The notes below the pieces were generated by a model. It worked only from the letters and a program-made list of their open reading frames with translations, was not told the DNA's origin and ran no database searches. A program made the position numbers and the translations under genes. Shown one piece after another: positions 26,245 to 35,352 of a stretch of DNA of 64,000 bases. Position 1 is the first letter of the stretch, and each line of letters starts with the position of its first letter. The DNA is taken from NCBI RefSeq assembly GCF_011813015.1, contig NZ_QHLQ01000023.1:1-64000 (forward strand). The letters run 5' to 3'. The stretch is from Parasedimentitalea denitrificans (GTDB lineage: Bacteria > Pseudomonadota > Alphaproteobacteria > Rhodobacterales > Rhodobacteraceae).

Positions 26245-26464
26245 AGCCCCTGACTCCTTTTGCGTTTCAACGGACATTATTGGCGGTAGGCGGGGCCGTC
26301 AACAGGCAATTGGGTCTGTTTTGGGGTGAATTTTGACATTTTATTACGCTGAGAGGTTGTTGTGCGACATTTTTGGAATGCTCGCCGGGTTTTGATGGCA
26401 AGTTGCGGCGATTTTCGAGATGCGATCATCACGGTGCACGGAAAACGCTGCTGTTTTGTCAGAT

Positions 26465-27109
26465 TTACAGACTGGCGCCTGTTCCCTGAAGCACACCGTG
26501 TTCCAGCGCATATCGGGTGAGGCCGGCTGTGGAACTGATTCCCAGCTTACGCTTGATGTTTTTTCGGTGGGTCTCAACCGTGCGCACGGAAATGTCGAGC
26601 GCTAGGGCGACCTCTTTGTTGGACTTTCCCTGCGCCAGTTCCAACAGGATTGTCTGCTCGCGGGTTGTCAGTGACTCGCGCGCATTGCCGTCTTTCGGCT
26701 CAAGTGATCCTTTGGCGCCGGTGCACAGATATTTCTCGCCCTGCATTACTGCGTCAATGGCCAGTTTGATCTCGTCTGTGGGTACATCCTTGAGAATATA
26801 ACCCATTGCCCCGTGGCTAAGGGCGCTGGATATGTATTCGGGGCTGTCATGCATCGTCAAGATCACGATGCGAGTAGTAGGAGCCCGCTCCAGCAGTATC
26901 TCGGTTGCACTAAGACCACCTAGGTCGGGCATGTTCAGATCCATCAAGATCACATCCGGAACCAATTCCGCAGCCTGATCGACGGCCTCGCGCCCATTGT
27001 TCAATGTGGCCACGACTTCGATGTCATCGTAGCTTTCAAGGATAGACTGGATTCCTTCGGCGACCATCGGATGATCATCCACTATTAGTACGCGGATTGG
27101 TTTGGTCAT
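26465..27109 (-). CDS. NarL/FixJ-family response regulator
   Basis: A 214-residue two-component regulator. Seen: receiver domain with acidic pair D11-D12, phosphoacceptor D57 in VILMDLNMPD and the conserved lysine in YILKDV; then a LuxR-type helix-turn-helix (LTTREQTILLELAQGKSNKEVAL, SVRTVETHRKNIKRKLG). I start at ATG 27109 (MTKPIRVLIVDDH); an in-frame ATG at 27121 is also possible. The cognate kinase gene ends 49 bp upstream on the same strand, and the pair is divergent from a TRAP transporter, its probable target. Confidence 0.93.
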   Translation of the reverse strand: MTKPIRVLIVDDHPMVAEGIQSILESYDDIEVVATLNNGREAVDQAAELVPDVILMDLNMPDLGGLSATEILLERAPTTRIVILTMHDSPEYISSALSHGAMGYILKDVPTDEIKLAIDAVMQGEKYLCTGAKGSLEPKDGNARESLTTREQTILLELAQGKSNKEVALALDISVRTVETHRKNIKRKLGISSTAGLTRYALEHGVLQGTGASL

Positions 27110-27157
27110 CGGCTTTCCCATAAGTGAACAGAGCGTTTCAGGTCCCCATACTCTGTA

Positions 27158-28585
27158 TTACTGCATGGAGTTGGTGTCTATCCCACCGTCAGGGGGCAGA
27201 AGGTGGCTTAAGGGCAGCCGGGCTTCGATTACCGTGCCGCCTTGGGTGCCACGTGATGACAGAATGCGCAGGGTGCCGTCAAGCTGTTCGATACGCTCTT
27301 CCATATTGCGCAAGCCGATGCCGGGTCCGCCGCGGTCCTGACGCGCGGGCAGGCCTGTGCCATTGTCAGTGATGCGCATTGTGGCGCCTTTGGCGTGGCC
27401 GCGCAGATCCATGATGACATGCGTGGCGTTGGCGTGACGTTCGATATTTGTCAGCGCCTCTTGGGCGATACGATACAGCGCGATCTTACTGTCTTGATCC
27501 AATCGGTTACTAAAGACCACTGTGCTAAATTCGGTTTCAATCCCTGTGCGGGCTGCAAAGTCACTGGTCAGAGCCTTAAGGGCAGGGCCAAGGCCCAGAT
27601 CGTCAAGAACACCAGGGCGTAGGTCACGGCTAATCCTACGGACCTCGGAAATTGCGGTGCCCAGATGTTCGAGCCCTTTGTCGAGCGGCGGCATTGCGTT
27701 ACCGGGGTCTCCGCGGGCCATCCGTCGGCGGGCGTTGTCGAGGGTAAAACGAACGCCCACCAGAATCTGACTAATGCCGTCATGTAATTCCCGCGCAACT
27801 CTGCCGCGTTCCTCTTCCTGCGTGTCGAATACCCGCTGGGTCAATTCCTTCAGTTTGGCATCTGCCAAACGCCGCTCGCGGATATTCAACATCATACCCG
27901 ACGCAAACACCACGATCAGAGCGATGAGGGCAATGGCACCGATGTAAACAAAAGTACGTTGCACGCGCGCCTCAACTTCTGCGCGGGCGGTCGCAACCGA
28001 GGCCAGCACATCATCGATGAACACACCGGTTCCTACGGCCCACTGCCAGTCTTGCAGTCCAACCACATAGGCAACCATTTGAGCGGATTCACCGGTGGAG
28101 GGCTTTTGCCACATAAAGCTGTGCCAGCCTGCACCCTCGCGCGCTAGCCTTATGAATTCATCTACCACCGGGACACCATTGTCATCAGTCAGGCCGGACC
28201 AGTTCTGATTGATAAACTCGGTCTGGCGCGGGCTAACTAAATTGGTGCCATCGTAGTCATACACAAAGAAAAAACCGTCTGTTCCATAAATCATCGAAGA
28301 CAGAATTTGGGTTACTTGTGTTTTGGCCGCTTCATCGTTGGGGTGGGCGCGGCCGTATATAAAGGAGAACCCGTTGCGGGCTTGGGTAACATAATTCCGC
28401 AGTTCCGCCTTTTTGGCCTCAAGCAACTGGTGCTCCAATGCCTGTATTTCACGCTCAGCCAAGGCGCGGGATTGATAAGCCACCAGAACAGCGATCGCGG
28501 CCACTGCCGTAAGAAGAGGCAGTGTCGCCAGAAGTGACAGCTTTTGAGCGTAGTTTGGGCGAATAAGGGGACGAAAGAAGCGCAT
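27158..28585 (-). CDS. Cache-domain sensor histidine kinase (NarX/DegS type)
   Basis: A 475-residue membrane kinase. Seen: first membrane helix (LSLLATLPLLTAVAAIAVLVAY), an extracytoplasmic single Cache domain with SSMIYGTDGFFFVYDYDGTNLVSP and LQDWQWAVGTGVFIDDV, a second membrane helix near 200-220, then HisKA_3 with the phosphorylated His in RVARELHDGISQILVGV and an HATPase_c domain (ALTNIERHANATHV, DNGTGLPARQDRGGPGIGLRNM). Cache domains of this kind sense small organic acids. Together with the response regulator and the divergent TRAP genes it likely senses the TRAP substrate. Start chosen at 28585; 28621 is in frame. Confidence 0.92.
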   Translation of the reverse strand: MRFFRPLIRPNYAQKLSLLATLPLLTAVAAIAVLVAYQSRALAEREIQALEHQLLEAKKAELRNYVTQARNGFSFIYGRAHPNDEAAKTQVTQILSSMIYGTDGFFFVYDYDGTNLVSPRQTEFINQNWSGLTDDNGVPVVDEFIRLAREGAGWHSFMWQKPSTGESAQMVAYVVGLQDWQWAVGTGVFIDDVLASVATARAEVEARVQRTFVYIGAIALIALIVVFASGMMLNIRERRLADAKLKELTQRVFDTQEEERGRVARELHDGISQILVGVRFTLDNARRRMARGDPGNAMPPLDKGLEHLGTAISEVRRISRDLRPGVLDDLGLGPALKALTSDFAARTGIETEFSTVVFSNRLDQDSKIALYRIAQEALTNIERHANATHVIMDLRGHAKGATMRITDNGTGLPARQDRGGPGIGLRNMEERIEQLDGTLRILSSRGTQGGTVIEARLPLSHLLPPDGGIDTNSMQ

Positions 28586-28847
28586 GAAGCGAATCGATAC
28601 GCAATTGATCACGGAAATCAAAGGTCGGATGTGAATTTGGATGGGTTTTTGTACGAAAGGCGCACAGGTGGTGGGGCGGAGGCGGGAATGTTCCCTCGAA
28701 TTCAGCTTTTTGGTCCAAAAAAGACCGGATCTACGCAGTAGTAGGTATTCACATTGAAGGCGCCATAGCTAGGCTATCGCCACTTGTATCGATCCGTCTT
28801 GCGCTCTTGACGCAGGGCAATCCGAATTTCTGGGAGGAATAACACTA

Positions 28848-29930
28848 ATGGATCGTCGTTCATTTCTAAAAACATCCGCACTTGGCGGTACAGCTGCTGC
28901 CGCAACCACTCTGGCCGCTCCTGCTTATGCCACCGGCAAGCGCACCCTGACTATGGTTACGTCCTGGGGCCGTGGCCTGGCAGGCGTATTTGACGCTGCT
29001 CAGCACGCTGCCGACAGCATCAACGCCATGTCCGACGGCTCTCTGACCGTAGACATCAAAGCTGCCGGCGAGCTGGTTGGCGCGTTCGAAGTCTTTGACG
29101 CTGTGTCCTCGGGCCAGGCTGACATGTATCACGCTGCTGATTACTACTTTGTTGGCCAGCACCCAGGCTACGCCTTCTTTACGTCTGTTCCATTCGGCAT
29201 GACTGCTCAGGAACTGCTGAACTGGTACCTTCACGGTGAAGGCCAAGCGATGCACGACGAACTGGGCCAGATCTTTGGTCTGAAGCCATTCCTGGCTGGT
29301 AACACAGGCGCACAGGCTGGTGGCTGGTACTCCAAAGAGATCAACGGTCCAGAAGACTTCAACGGTCTGAAGTTCCGTATGCCTGGTCTGGGCGGCAAAG
29401 CACTGGGTAAACTGGGCGCATCTGTTCAGAACATCCCAGGTTCCGAAGTGTACCAGGCTCTGTCCTCGGGTGCGATCGACGGAACTGAGTGGATTGGTCC
29501 ATGGGCTGATGAAAAAGCCGGTTTCCAGGAAATCACCAAGACTTACTACACTGCTGGCTTCCACGAGCCAGGTGCTGCTTTGACACTGGCAACAAACCTC
29601 GACGTATTCGAGAGCCTGTCGCCTGCGCACCAGAAGATCATCGAAGTTGCTGCTGGTGACACTCACCAGTGGAACCTGGCTCAGTTCCTGAACAACAACG
29701 GTGCAGCACTGCAGCGTCTGCAGGCTGGTGGCGTTAAGGTTCTGGAATTCCCTGACTCGGTTTGGGATGCATTCGGCAAGGCTTCGGCAGAAGTCATGAG
29801 CGAAAACATGGGCGACGACCTGTTCAAGAAAATCAGCGACAGCTACACCGCGTCGATGAAAGAATCGTCTTCCTGGTTGAAGCAGTCGTCGGGCACTTAC
29901 ACTGCTCAGCGTGACCGCGTTCTGGGCTAA
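28848..29930 (+). CDS. TRAP transporter substrate-binding protein (TakP-like)
   Basis: A 360-residue periplasmic receptor of a TRAP transporter. It starts with a twin-arginine type signal (MDRRSFLKTSALGG, cleavage near AYATG). The fold and several positions resemble TakP, the 2-oxoacid receptor of Rhodobacter: GNTGAQAGGW, an arginine in LKFRMPGLGGK and IDGTEWIGPWADEK. A 2-oxoacid or similar carboxylate ligand is therefore likely but not proven. GGGAGGAA precedes the ATG. Codon use is strongly biased to CTG, GGT/GGC and AAG, more so than the neighbours, suggesting high expression. A terminator-like hairpin follows, then the two permease genes. Confidence 0.92.
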   Translation: MDRRSFLKTSALGGTAAAATTLAAPAYATGKRTLTMVTSWGRGLAGVFDAAQHAADSINAMSDGSLTVDIKAAGELVGAFEVFDAVSSGQADMYHAADYYFVGQHPGYAFFTSVPFGMTAQELLNWYLHGEGQAMHDELGQIFGLKPFLAGNTGAQAGGWYSKEINGPEDFNGLKFRMPGLGGKALGKLGASVQNIPGSEVYQALSSGAIDGTEWIGPWADEKAGFQEITKTYYTAGFHEPGAALTLATNLDVFESLSPAHQKIIEVAAGDTHQWNLAQFLNNNGAALQRLQAGGVKVLEFPDSVWDAFGKASAEVMSENMGDDLFKKISDSYTASMKESSSWLKQSSGTYTAQRDRVLG

Positions 29931-29950
29931 ACCGCCTAATTGAAACCACT

Positions 29951-29982
29951 AGGATCCTCCGCAAACGCGGGGGGTCCTTTTA
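29951..29982 (+). terminator. Hairpin between TRAP receptor and permease genes
   Basis: AGGATCCTCCGC and GCGGGGGGTCCT form an imperfect 12-bp stem (G-U pairs) followed by TTTT. It probably limits read-through so that the receptor is made in excess over the membrane subunits. Confidence 0.75.
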
Positions 29983-30043
29983 CTAATTGCAGCAGACAGC
30001 ATGGCGCACAGCCTGACAACTGCGGGCAATGACCGGGGGCAAA

Positions 30044-31000
30044 ATGCAGGAAGAGAGTAGCATCTCCATGGCAGGGATATTCGGAGGGCTCTTTGATGGG
30101 CTCTGGTGGCTGGTGCAAAATATTGGCATGGCCTTTTACAATGTAGGCTACGCGATTAGCCATCCTCAGCTTTGGCTGGACTGGGTGACCTGGACTGGCA
30201 CCACTGAGGAAAAACAATCCGTCATGCGCTTTGTCTACTATGGCGCCTCGGTTGAGTTCTTTTTTGTGGCGTTTACAGGCTTTTTGATCCTGACCGCCAT
30301 TGGTTTGTACCACCGCGGTTTTATGTGGGGCATGGTTCGCGGGCTAGAAGGTTTCGCGAATACAGTGGGGCGCTTCTTTGCGTGGGCTGGTCTGCTGATG
30401 GTCGTGCAACAAATCATCATCGTGTTCATGCAACGTGTGTTTACACGGCCGGACATGAGTTTTGGTTTGGGTATCCCGCTAGAGATGGACATCAGTTGGT
30501 TTGCTGAAGAACTGAAGCTGTACAACGCAATGGTTGTCTGCCTTTGCGCAACATACACGTTTGTTCAAGGCGGCCATGTGCGTGTCGATCTGATCTACGC
30601 AGGAGTCAGTTTCCGTACCAAAAAGGTCATCGACATGATTGGTTCCATGATTTTCATGGTTCCGACTGCAGTGTTGATCTGGATGTATGGCTGGTTCTTT
30701 ATGTGGCGGCATCTGATCGTACCAAAGCCTTCGGCGAGTGATGCGCTGGAACGGCTGGTTATGAAGTCCCGCGCGTTGCGTTGGAATGTGGAAACCATCG
30801 GGTTCAGCCCGAACGGATTTAACGGGTATTTCCTGTTCAAAATTCTGCTGGTAGCTTTTGCCGGCATGGTATTCCTGCACGCGATTGCATTCTTCTACCG
30901 CTCGTACCTCGAGTTTATCGAAGGACAGGGTAGCGAAAACAAATACCTCGACAAGGATAGCCTTGGTGAGGGTGAAGAAGCCTATGAAGGCGCTCATTAA
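30044..31000 (+). CDS. TRAP transporter small permease (DctQ)
   Basis: A 318-residue small TRAP membrane subunit, longer than the usual 170-230. After an N-terminal extension (residues 1-65, with FGGLFDGLWWLVQNIGMAFYNVGYAISHPQLWLDWVTW) come the typical segments: FLILTAIGLYHRGF, FFAWAGLLMVVQQIIIVFMQRV, and VQGGHVRVDLIYAGVSFRTKKVIDMIG, the DctQ signature. A final helix lies near 265-285. Start codon choice is uncertain: ATG at 30029, 30044 or 30068 are in frame; 30044 has GGGGG just upstream. It is followed by dctM after 17 bp. Confidence 0.9.
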   Translation: MQEESSISMAGIFGGLFDGLWWLVQNIGMAFYNVGYAISHPQLWLDWVTWTGTTEEKQSVMRFVYYGASVEFFFVAFTGFLILTAIGLYHRGFMWGMVRGLEGFANTVGRFFAWAGLLMVVQQIIIVFMQRVFTRPDMSFGLGIPLEMDISWFAEELKLYNAMVVCLCATYTFVQGGHVRVDLIYAGVSFRTKKVIDMIGSMIFMVPTAVLIWMYGWFFMWRHLIVPKPSASDALERLVMKSRALRWNVETIGFSPNGFNGYFLFKILLVAFAGMVFLHAIAFFYRSYLEFIEGQGSENKYLDKDSLGEGEEAYEGAH

Positions 31001-31017
31001 CTTAAAGGACATCGGAT

Positions 31018-33372
31018 ATGGGATTCGGTCTTGATGGCGTCGAAATCGGCTTGCTCATCGTGTTTTTCTGTCTCTTCGGAGGCATCCTCTCTGGTTTCCC
31101 GGTGGCTTTTGCCATCGGTGGAGCCGGTATCATTTCATTTGGTATCATTGCGTCATTGGACTCGGCTGGACTGCTGATCCATCAGGCGATTGATACCTCT
31201 TCTCAGGCCTATACAAATCTGATCAATTCAGGTGTCAAAGCAGATGTCGTATCGGTGTTCCGATACCCAGATCTGCCACGCATTGCCGAGCCGGTGTTTA
31301 TCAACGGCTGGGAAACTGCGATGGACCGCAACATATCGTTCATCGTGAACCGCATGAACGAGCGGGTTCTGGCTGGTGCTTCTATCGAGACACTGCTGGC
31401 GGTGCTGATGTTTGTTCTGATGGGGATTACCCTGGAACGCTCAAAGATCGCTAATGATCTGCTGACCACCATGGCGCGGGTGTTTGGTCCGTTGCCCGGC
31501 GGTTTGGCTGTGTCGATTGTTGTCGTAGGTGCATTCCTTGCGGCGTCGACCGGTATTGTTGGTGCCACAGTGGTCACCATGGGTCTGCTGGCATTGCCCA
31601 CTATGCTAAAGAACAACTACTCGCCTGAACTGGCGACGGGTGTGATTGCGGCCTCTGGTACGTTGGGGCAGATCATCCCGCCGTCGATTGTGATCGTTCT
31701 GTTGGGAACCCTGGCTGGTGACCTGTATTCTACTGCTCAGGAATCGCGCGCTATGGAGGCGGGGTGCTCTGATGCTCTGACCTATCTAGGCGAACCAGCT
31801 GTTGTATCAGTTGGGACACTGTTCCAGGCCGCGTTATTACCAGGTATCATGCTGGCGCTGCTCTATGCGTTGTATGCGTTTGGCTATGCGATGTTGAACC
31901 CGGACAAAGCCCCTGCAGTGGCGATGTCGGACAGTGGCAACGAGCCAATTACCCGTGCCGAGGGATTGACTTGGTTCCTTGCGGCTCCGATCGGTCTGAT
32001 CGGCGGCGCTATGCTGCTCGGCTCGGTTGGTTTGATTGGCAGCCAGGACATCACGGTCTCATCATTCTCGGATATTGGCAAAACAGCTTCGCTGCGCACA
32101 AACGTTGGCGCCGAGTGTCAGGCGTCGATGATCGAACTACATGGGCAGGAATCCTGGGATCTGGCCGCGTCTGAGCAGGCAGCAATTAACGATGCCGGTG
32201 GCGTTAGCGAGAGCAAACGACTAAGCGACGAAGATTTGGCGGCTGCCAAGGCTGCCAAGATCGCAGCAACTTCACCAATTGGCACCGGACTGACTGTACT
32301 GATGGTGCTGATGGGGCTGACGCTGATCATCGGGCGTGGTGTTTCACCGTCCGGTGATACCAAGCCGCTGATCTTGGGTGCTGTTGGCATTCTGCTGATT
32401 GCACTGGTGGATGCTGTTTGGGTTGCCCCGACAACGACGCCAGGTGCCACTGTTGTGATGATTGCTTTGCCTGCTTTGTTAGCGCTGTACGGATGTCGCG
32501 AGGCAGCAGCCCGTTGTGCCCGAAACGATCTGATCCGGGTGGTGTTCCCACCTTTGGTTCTGATTATCGCGGTGCTGGGGTCAATTCTTGGCGGTATCAC
32601 CAACCCAACACCCGCTGCGGCATTGGGCGCGGGTGGTGCTATCATGCTGGCAGCCTATCGTAAGCTGCAAGATGAGGGCCGGTCTGGTAAAATCATCATC
32701 TGGTCTACTTTTGCCGTGATGATCAGCATCCTGATTGGGGTGAATTTTGATCTGCGGATTAATCAGTCCAACGTCAGCTTTGAGACCTGGGTGGCCTTTG
32801 CATTTGCTTATGCCGCTTACCTTTATGCGCTGTTTGGCCTGTTGTTTGGCTGCTGGGTGCTGTTCAAGGGTGGAGTGCTGTCGCCGATCGTACGGGAAAC
32901 CGCCAAGGTGACCTCGATGGTGTTCACCATCCTGATCGGATCGCAGCTGTTGAACCTGGTGGTGATCTCGTTTGGAGGTGAGCACTATATCCAGCAGTTC
33001 CTGCGGAGTTTTGACAACGAGCTGACGGTGTTCCTGATCGTGATGCTGGTTCTGTTCTTCCTTGGGTTTGTGTTGGATTTCCTGGAGATCATCTACATCG
33101 TGATCCCAATCGTTGGGCCGATTATCTATGGCGGGTCGTTTGATCCTAAGTGGGTGACCATCATGATCGCGGTGAACCTGCAGACGTCGTTCCTGACGCC
33201 GCCATTTGGCTTTGCGCTGTTCTACTTGCGTGGGGTGGCGCCTAAGGAAGTCACTACAGGGCACATCTATCGCGGCGTAATTCCGTTTGTGCTGATCCAG
33301 GTGGCCGGGCTTGCGTTGTTGTGGTTTGTCCCGTCAATCGTGACAATCGTTCCGGCGTTGATCGGGAACTGA
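31018..33372 (+). CDS. TRAP transporter large permease (DctM), enlarged form
   Basis: A 784-residue DctM-type secondary transporter subunit. DctM signatures are present at the start (GLLIVFFCLFGGILSGFPVAFAIG), in the middle (GAFLAASTGIVGATVVTMGLLALP, ASGTLGQIIPPSIVIVLLG) and at the end (LVLFFLGFVLDFLEIIYIVIPIVGP, NLQTSFLTPPFGFALFYLRGV). Typical DctM is about 430 residues. The additional 350 lie mainly at 45-100 and 255-560 and include a polar stretch (ASEQAAINDAGGVSESKRLSDEDL) and an extra block of five or so hydrophobic segments. The open frame is continuous, so this is not a sequencing fusion of separate genes. Confidence 0.92.
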   Translation: MGFGLDGVEIGLLIVFFCLFGGILSGFPVAFAIGGAGIISFGIIASLDSAGLLIHQAIDTSSQAYTNLINSGVKADVVSVFRYPDLPRIAEPVFINGWETAMDRNISFIVNRMNERVLAGASIETLLAVLMFVLMGITLERSKIANDLLTTMARVFGPLPGGLAVSIVVVGAFLAASTGIVGATVVTMGLLALPTMLKNNYSPELATGVIAASGTLGQIIPPSIVIVLLGTLAGDLYSTAQESRAMEAGCSDALTYLGEPAVVSVGTLFQAALLPGIMLALLYALYAFGYAMLNPDKAPAVAMSDSGNEPITRAEGLTWFLAAPIGLIGGAMLLGSVGLIGSQDITVSSFSDIGKTASLRTNVGAECQASMIELHGQESWDLAASEQAAINDAGGVSESKRLSDEDLAAAKAAKIAATSPIGTGLTVLMVLMGLTLIIGRGVSPSGDTKPLILGAVGILLIALVDAVWVAPTTTPGATVVMIALPALLALYGCREAAARCARNDLIRVVFPPLVLIIAVLGSILGGITNPTPAAALGAGGAIMLAAYRKLQDEGRSGKIIIWSTFAVMISILIGVNFDLRINQSNVSFETWVAFAFAYAAYLYALFGLLFGCWVLFKGGVLSPIVRETAKVTSMVFTILIGSQLLNLVVISFGGEHYIQQFLRSFDNELTVFLIVMLVLFFLGFVLDFLEIIYIVIPIVGPIIYGGSFDPKWVTIMIAVNLQTSFLTPPFGFALFYLRGVAPKEVTTGHIYRGVIPFVLIQVAGLALLWFVPSIVTIVPALIGN

Positions 33373-33399
33373 TTTCGCTGTAGAGCCGAACAAAGAATG

Positions 33400-33425
33400 A
33401 CAAGGGGTCCTGCGGGGCCCCTTGT
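33400..33425 (+). terminator. Probable terminator of TRAP operon
   Basis: ACAAGGGG (33400-33407) pairs with CCCCTTGT (33418-33425) 30 bp after the dctM stop codon. The following run is only weakly T-rich. Confidence 0.6.
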
Positions 33426-33558
33426 TGCATTCAGGGCAGGGGGCTCTGACCCCTCTTGGCCCATGGGGCCAATTCACCCTCGGGATATTTCAAGCCAGAT
33501 GAAGGACACGGATCTTCAGATGAAGAGTGTCAAACAGGTCAAATGTGGTGAGTTTTGC

Positions 33559-33942
33559 CTAGGTGGGCTGAAGTAGATCCCAGCGATTTCCGAAGGGGTC
33601 CTGCCAGACTGCGACGGTTCCGTAGGGCTCGTTGCGTGGGGATTCTTCAAAAACCACACCCTTTGCGACCATGGCTGCGTGGTCACGGGCAAAATCATCC
33701 GTATGTAAGAATAGTCCGACCCGGCCCCCGAACTGGTTGCCGATGGCTGCGCGCTGTTGATCGTCGTCGGCACGGGCCAGAATGATGCTGCCCTGAGTGG
33801 CGCCAGGTGGCATGATGCGGATCCAGCGCTTGCGACCTTGGTCGACATCATCAACCAATTGAAAGCCTAAGGTGCCGCAATAGAATTCAATCGCGGCGTC
33901 ATAATCTGGGATCACCAGTGAAAAGGCATGAAGAAATTGCAT
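33559..33942 (-). CDS. VOC-family (glyoxalase-like) protein
   Basis: A 127-residue protein with the two beta-alpha-beta-beta-beta modules of the vicinal oxygen chelate fold (HAFSLVIPDYDAAIEFYCGTLGF and RVGLFLHTDDFARDHAAM, ending with YGTVAVWQDPFGNRWDLLQP). Members include glyoxalases, dioxygenases and resistance proteins; the metal ligands fit H5 and a late Glu/Asp only loosely, so activity is open. Its ATG overlaps the bpt stop by one base (TGATG), so it is co-translated with bpt. Confidence 0.88.
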   Translation of the reverse strand: MQFLHAFSLVIPDYDAAIEFYCGTLGFQLVDDVDQGRKRWIRIMPPGATQGSIILARADDDQQRAAIGNQFGGRVGLFLHTDDFARDHAAMVAKGVVFEESPRNEPYGTVAVWQDPFGNRWDLLQPT

Positions 33943-34763
33943 CAGCGAATTTTCAACCGACGATCAGGCAGGTTGATGTTCGCAACCTGCTCGGCGATGG
34001 GGTCGGTTGAAAGTGGGTGCAGATCTGCCTCAAAGGCTGCGGCATCCTGCATGGGCTGCCAAGCACCACGGCTGTAAATCTCAAGCCCGGAGAAACCGGC
34101 CTTGTAGCCCATCTTGGGGCTGCCAGGCACCCAATAGCCAAGGTAGACATAAGGCAGCCCAGCCTCGCGGGCGATTTCGATGTGATCGAGGATCATATAT
34201 GTGCCAAGGGAATTCTTTGGTAGGTCAGGGGCGTAGAAAGAGTACACCATGCTGAGCCCGTCTTCGAGCACATCGGTGAGAGAGACGGCTGTGAGCTGAT
34301 TATTCTCGGTGTTATTGTATTCGACTACTCGGCTGCGGATCGGTGTTTCTTCGATCATTGCAGCAAACTCGAACACATCCATATCCGCCATACCGCCGTC
34401 TGCGTGGCGGCTGTCCAGATACTGCCGAAATAAGGCGTACTGATCTTCTGATGCCCAAGGTGATGTGGCTCGGCGCTCCAGATTGGCATTGCGGCGCAAG
34501 GTGCGCTTTTGGCTGCGTGAAAGCTTGAATTCGGAAACTTTGATACGGGCGGACAGGCAGGCGGAACAGTCGGCACAAGAGGGCCGATACAACACGTTCT
34601 GTGATCGCCTGAACCCCTGTTGCGACAGGCTATTGTTCAATTGCTCTGCTTCATCACCTTGAAGGGCAGTGAACAATTTTCGCTCCATCCTGTCCGCCAA
34701 ATAGGGGCAGGGCTGCGGGGCAGTTACATAAAACTGCGGGGCAATCGGGAGCGTATGGCGCAT
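33942..34763 (-). CDS. bpt: Aspartate/glutamate leucyltransferase (arginyltransferase family)
   Basis: A 273-residue aminoacyl-tRNA-protein transferase of the bacterial Bpt/ATE family, which adds leucine to N-terminal Asp or Glu of proteins in the N-degron pathway. Seen: N-terminal cysteine cluster (QPCPYL and YRPSCADCSACLSARI), the central SRSQKRTLRRN, and the GNAT-like C-terminal half with YSFYAPDLPKNSLGTYMILDHIEIAREAGLPYVYLGYWVPGSPKMGYKAGF. I chose ATG 34763 (MRHTLPIAP) because family members start there; the frame extends to 34826. The VOC gene follows with overlap. Confidence 0.94.
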   Translation of the reverse strand: MRHTLPIAPQFYVTAPQPCPYLADRMERKLFTALQGDEAEQLNNSLSQQGFRRSQNVLYRPSCADCSACLSARIKVSEFKLSRSQKRTLRRNANLERRATSPWASEDQYALFRQYLDSRHADGGMADMDVFEFAAMIEETPIRSRVVEYNNTENNQLTAVSLTDVLEDGLSMVYSFYAPDLPKNSLGTYMILDHIEIAREAGLPYVYLGYWVPGSPKMGYKAGFSGLEIYSRGAWQPMQDAAAFEADLHPLSTDPIAEQVANINLPDRRLKIR

Positions 34764-34847
34764 GGAAATCCAAGATGATGAGGCCGGATGTTCCTTGATG
34801 ATAACAACCCAGATGGAATGCGCCAAGAGCCGATCTTAGAAATGGTT

Positions 34848-35279
34848 TCAAACTCGTCTATTGAGCGCTGCAGTGCCGAGAAAGGCGTCTGTAAGGCCTT
34901 GGCCCCGTGACGACGTCAACATCATGACAATCGAGATAATTTGCAGAACAGGTATCGCCAGAGAAATCGAATAGCCAGCGGTGTGGAGTACAGCAAGACG
35001 CATGTCGAATTTTTGACCGGACAGCGTGCGCAGTTCAATTCCGGCAAAACTCATCCCCCAGGTGGCAGATCCATTGGCGATGGTGACCACTCGGTAGGCA
35101 AAGCCAAGTACCAGAAAAAGTAAGGGCCAGAAGAAAAAGCCGATGAAAACCGTCATTATCGACACGCCAAAACACAATATGGCGATAATGACGCTGTCGA
35201 TTACCCAGGCTAACAGGCGTTTACTGGCCACTGCCTGATAGAATTGGGGTTGATAATCTGGGTCGGGCAGGGCGGTCAT
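34848..35279 (-). CDS. RDD family membrane protein
   Basis: A 143-residue membrane protein with the RDD domain: KRLLAWVIDSVIIAILCFG carries the R-x-x-x-x-x-x-D pattern, followed by FFWPLLFLVLGFAYRVVTIANGSATWGMSFAGIELRT and a third hydrophobic segment. Some RDD proteins act in ion or small-solute transport, most are uncharacterised. Start chosen at ATG 35279 (TAAGGA upstream); frames to 35291 and 35465 lack family character. It sits between the DUF2852 gene and bpt on the same strand. Confidence 0.85.
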   Translation of the reverse strand: MTALPDPDYQPQFYQAVASKRLLAWVIDSVIIAILCFGVSIMTVFIGFFFWPLLFLVLGFAYRVVTIANGSATWGMSFAGIELRTLSGQKFDMRLAVLHTAGYSISLAIPVLQIISIVMMLTSSRGQGLTDAFLGTAALNRRV

Positions 35280-35352
35280 TTTCTTATTCATCCTTACAAT
35301 ATGATTGCCCCGCCCGGTTAGGGGCAGGGAGAGGCCTAGGGGGAAAGCGAAT

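Noticed and set aside
28866..29666. 266-codon open frame antisense to the TRAP receptor
   Set aside because: It mirrors the strongly biased codon use of the receptor gene and resembles no protein family; no start context.
32581..33264. 227-codon open frame antisense to dctM
   Set aside because: Composition (His, Gln, Asp rich) is what the complement of membrane-protein codons yields; DctM on the other strand is certain.
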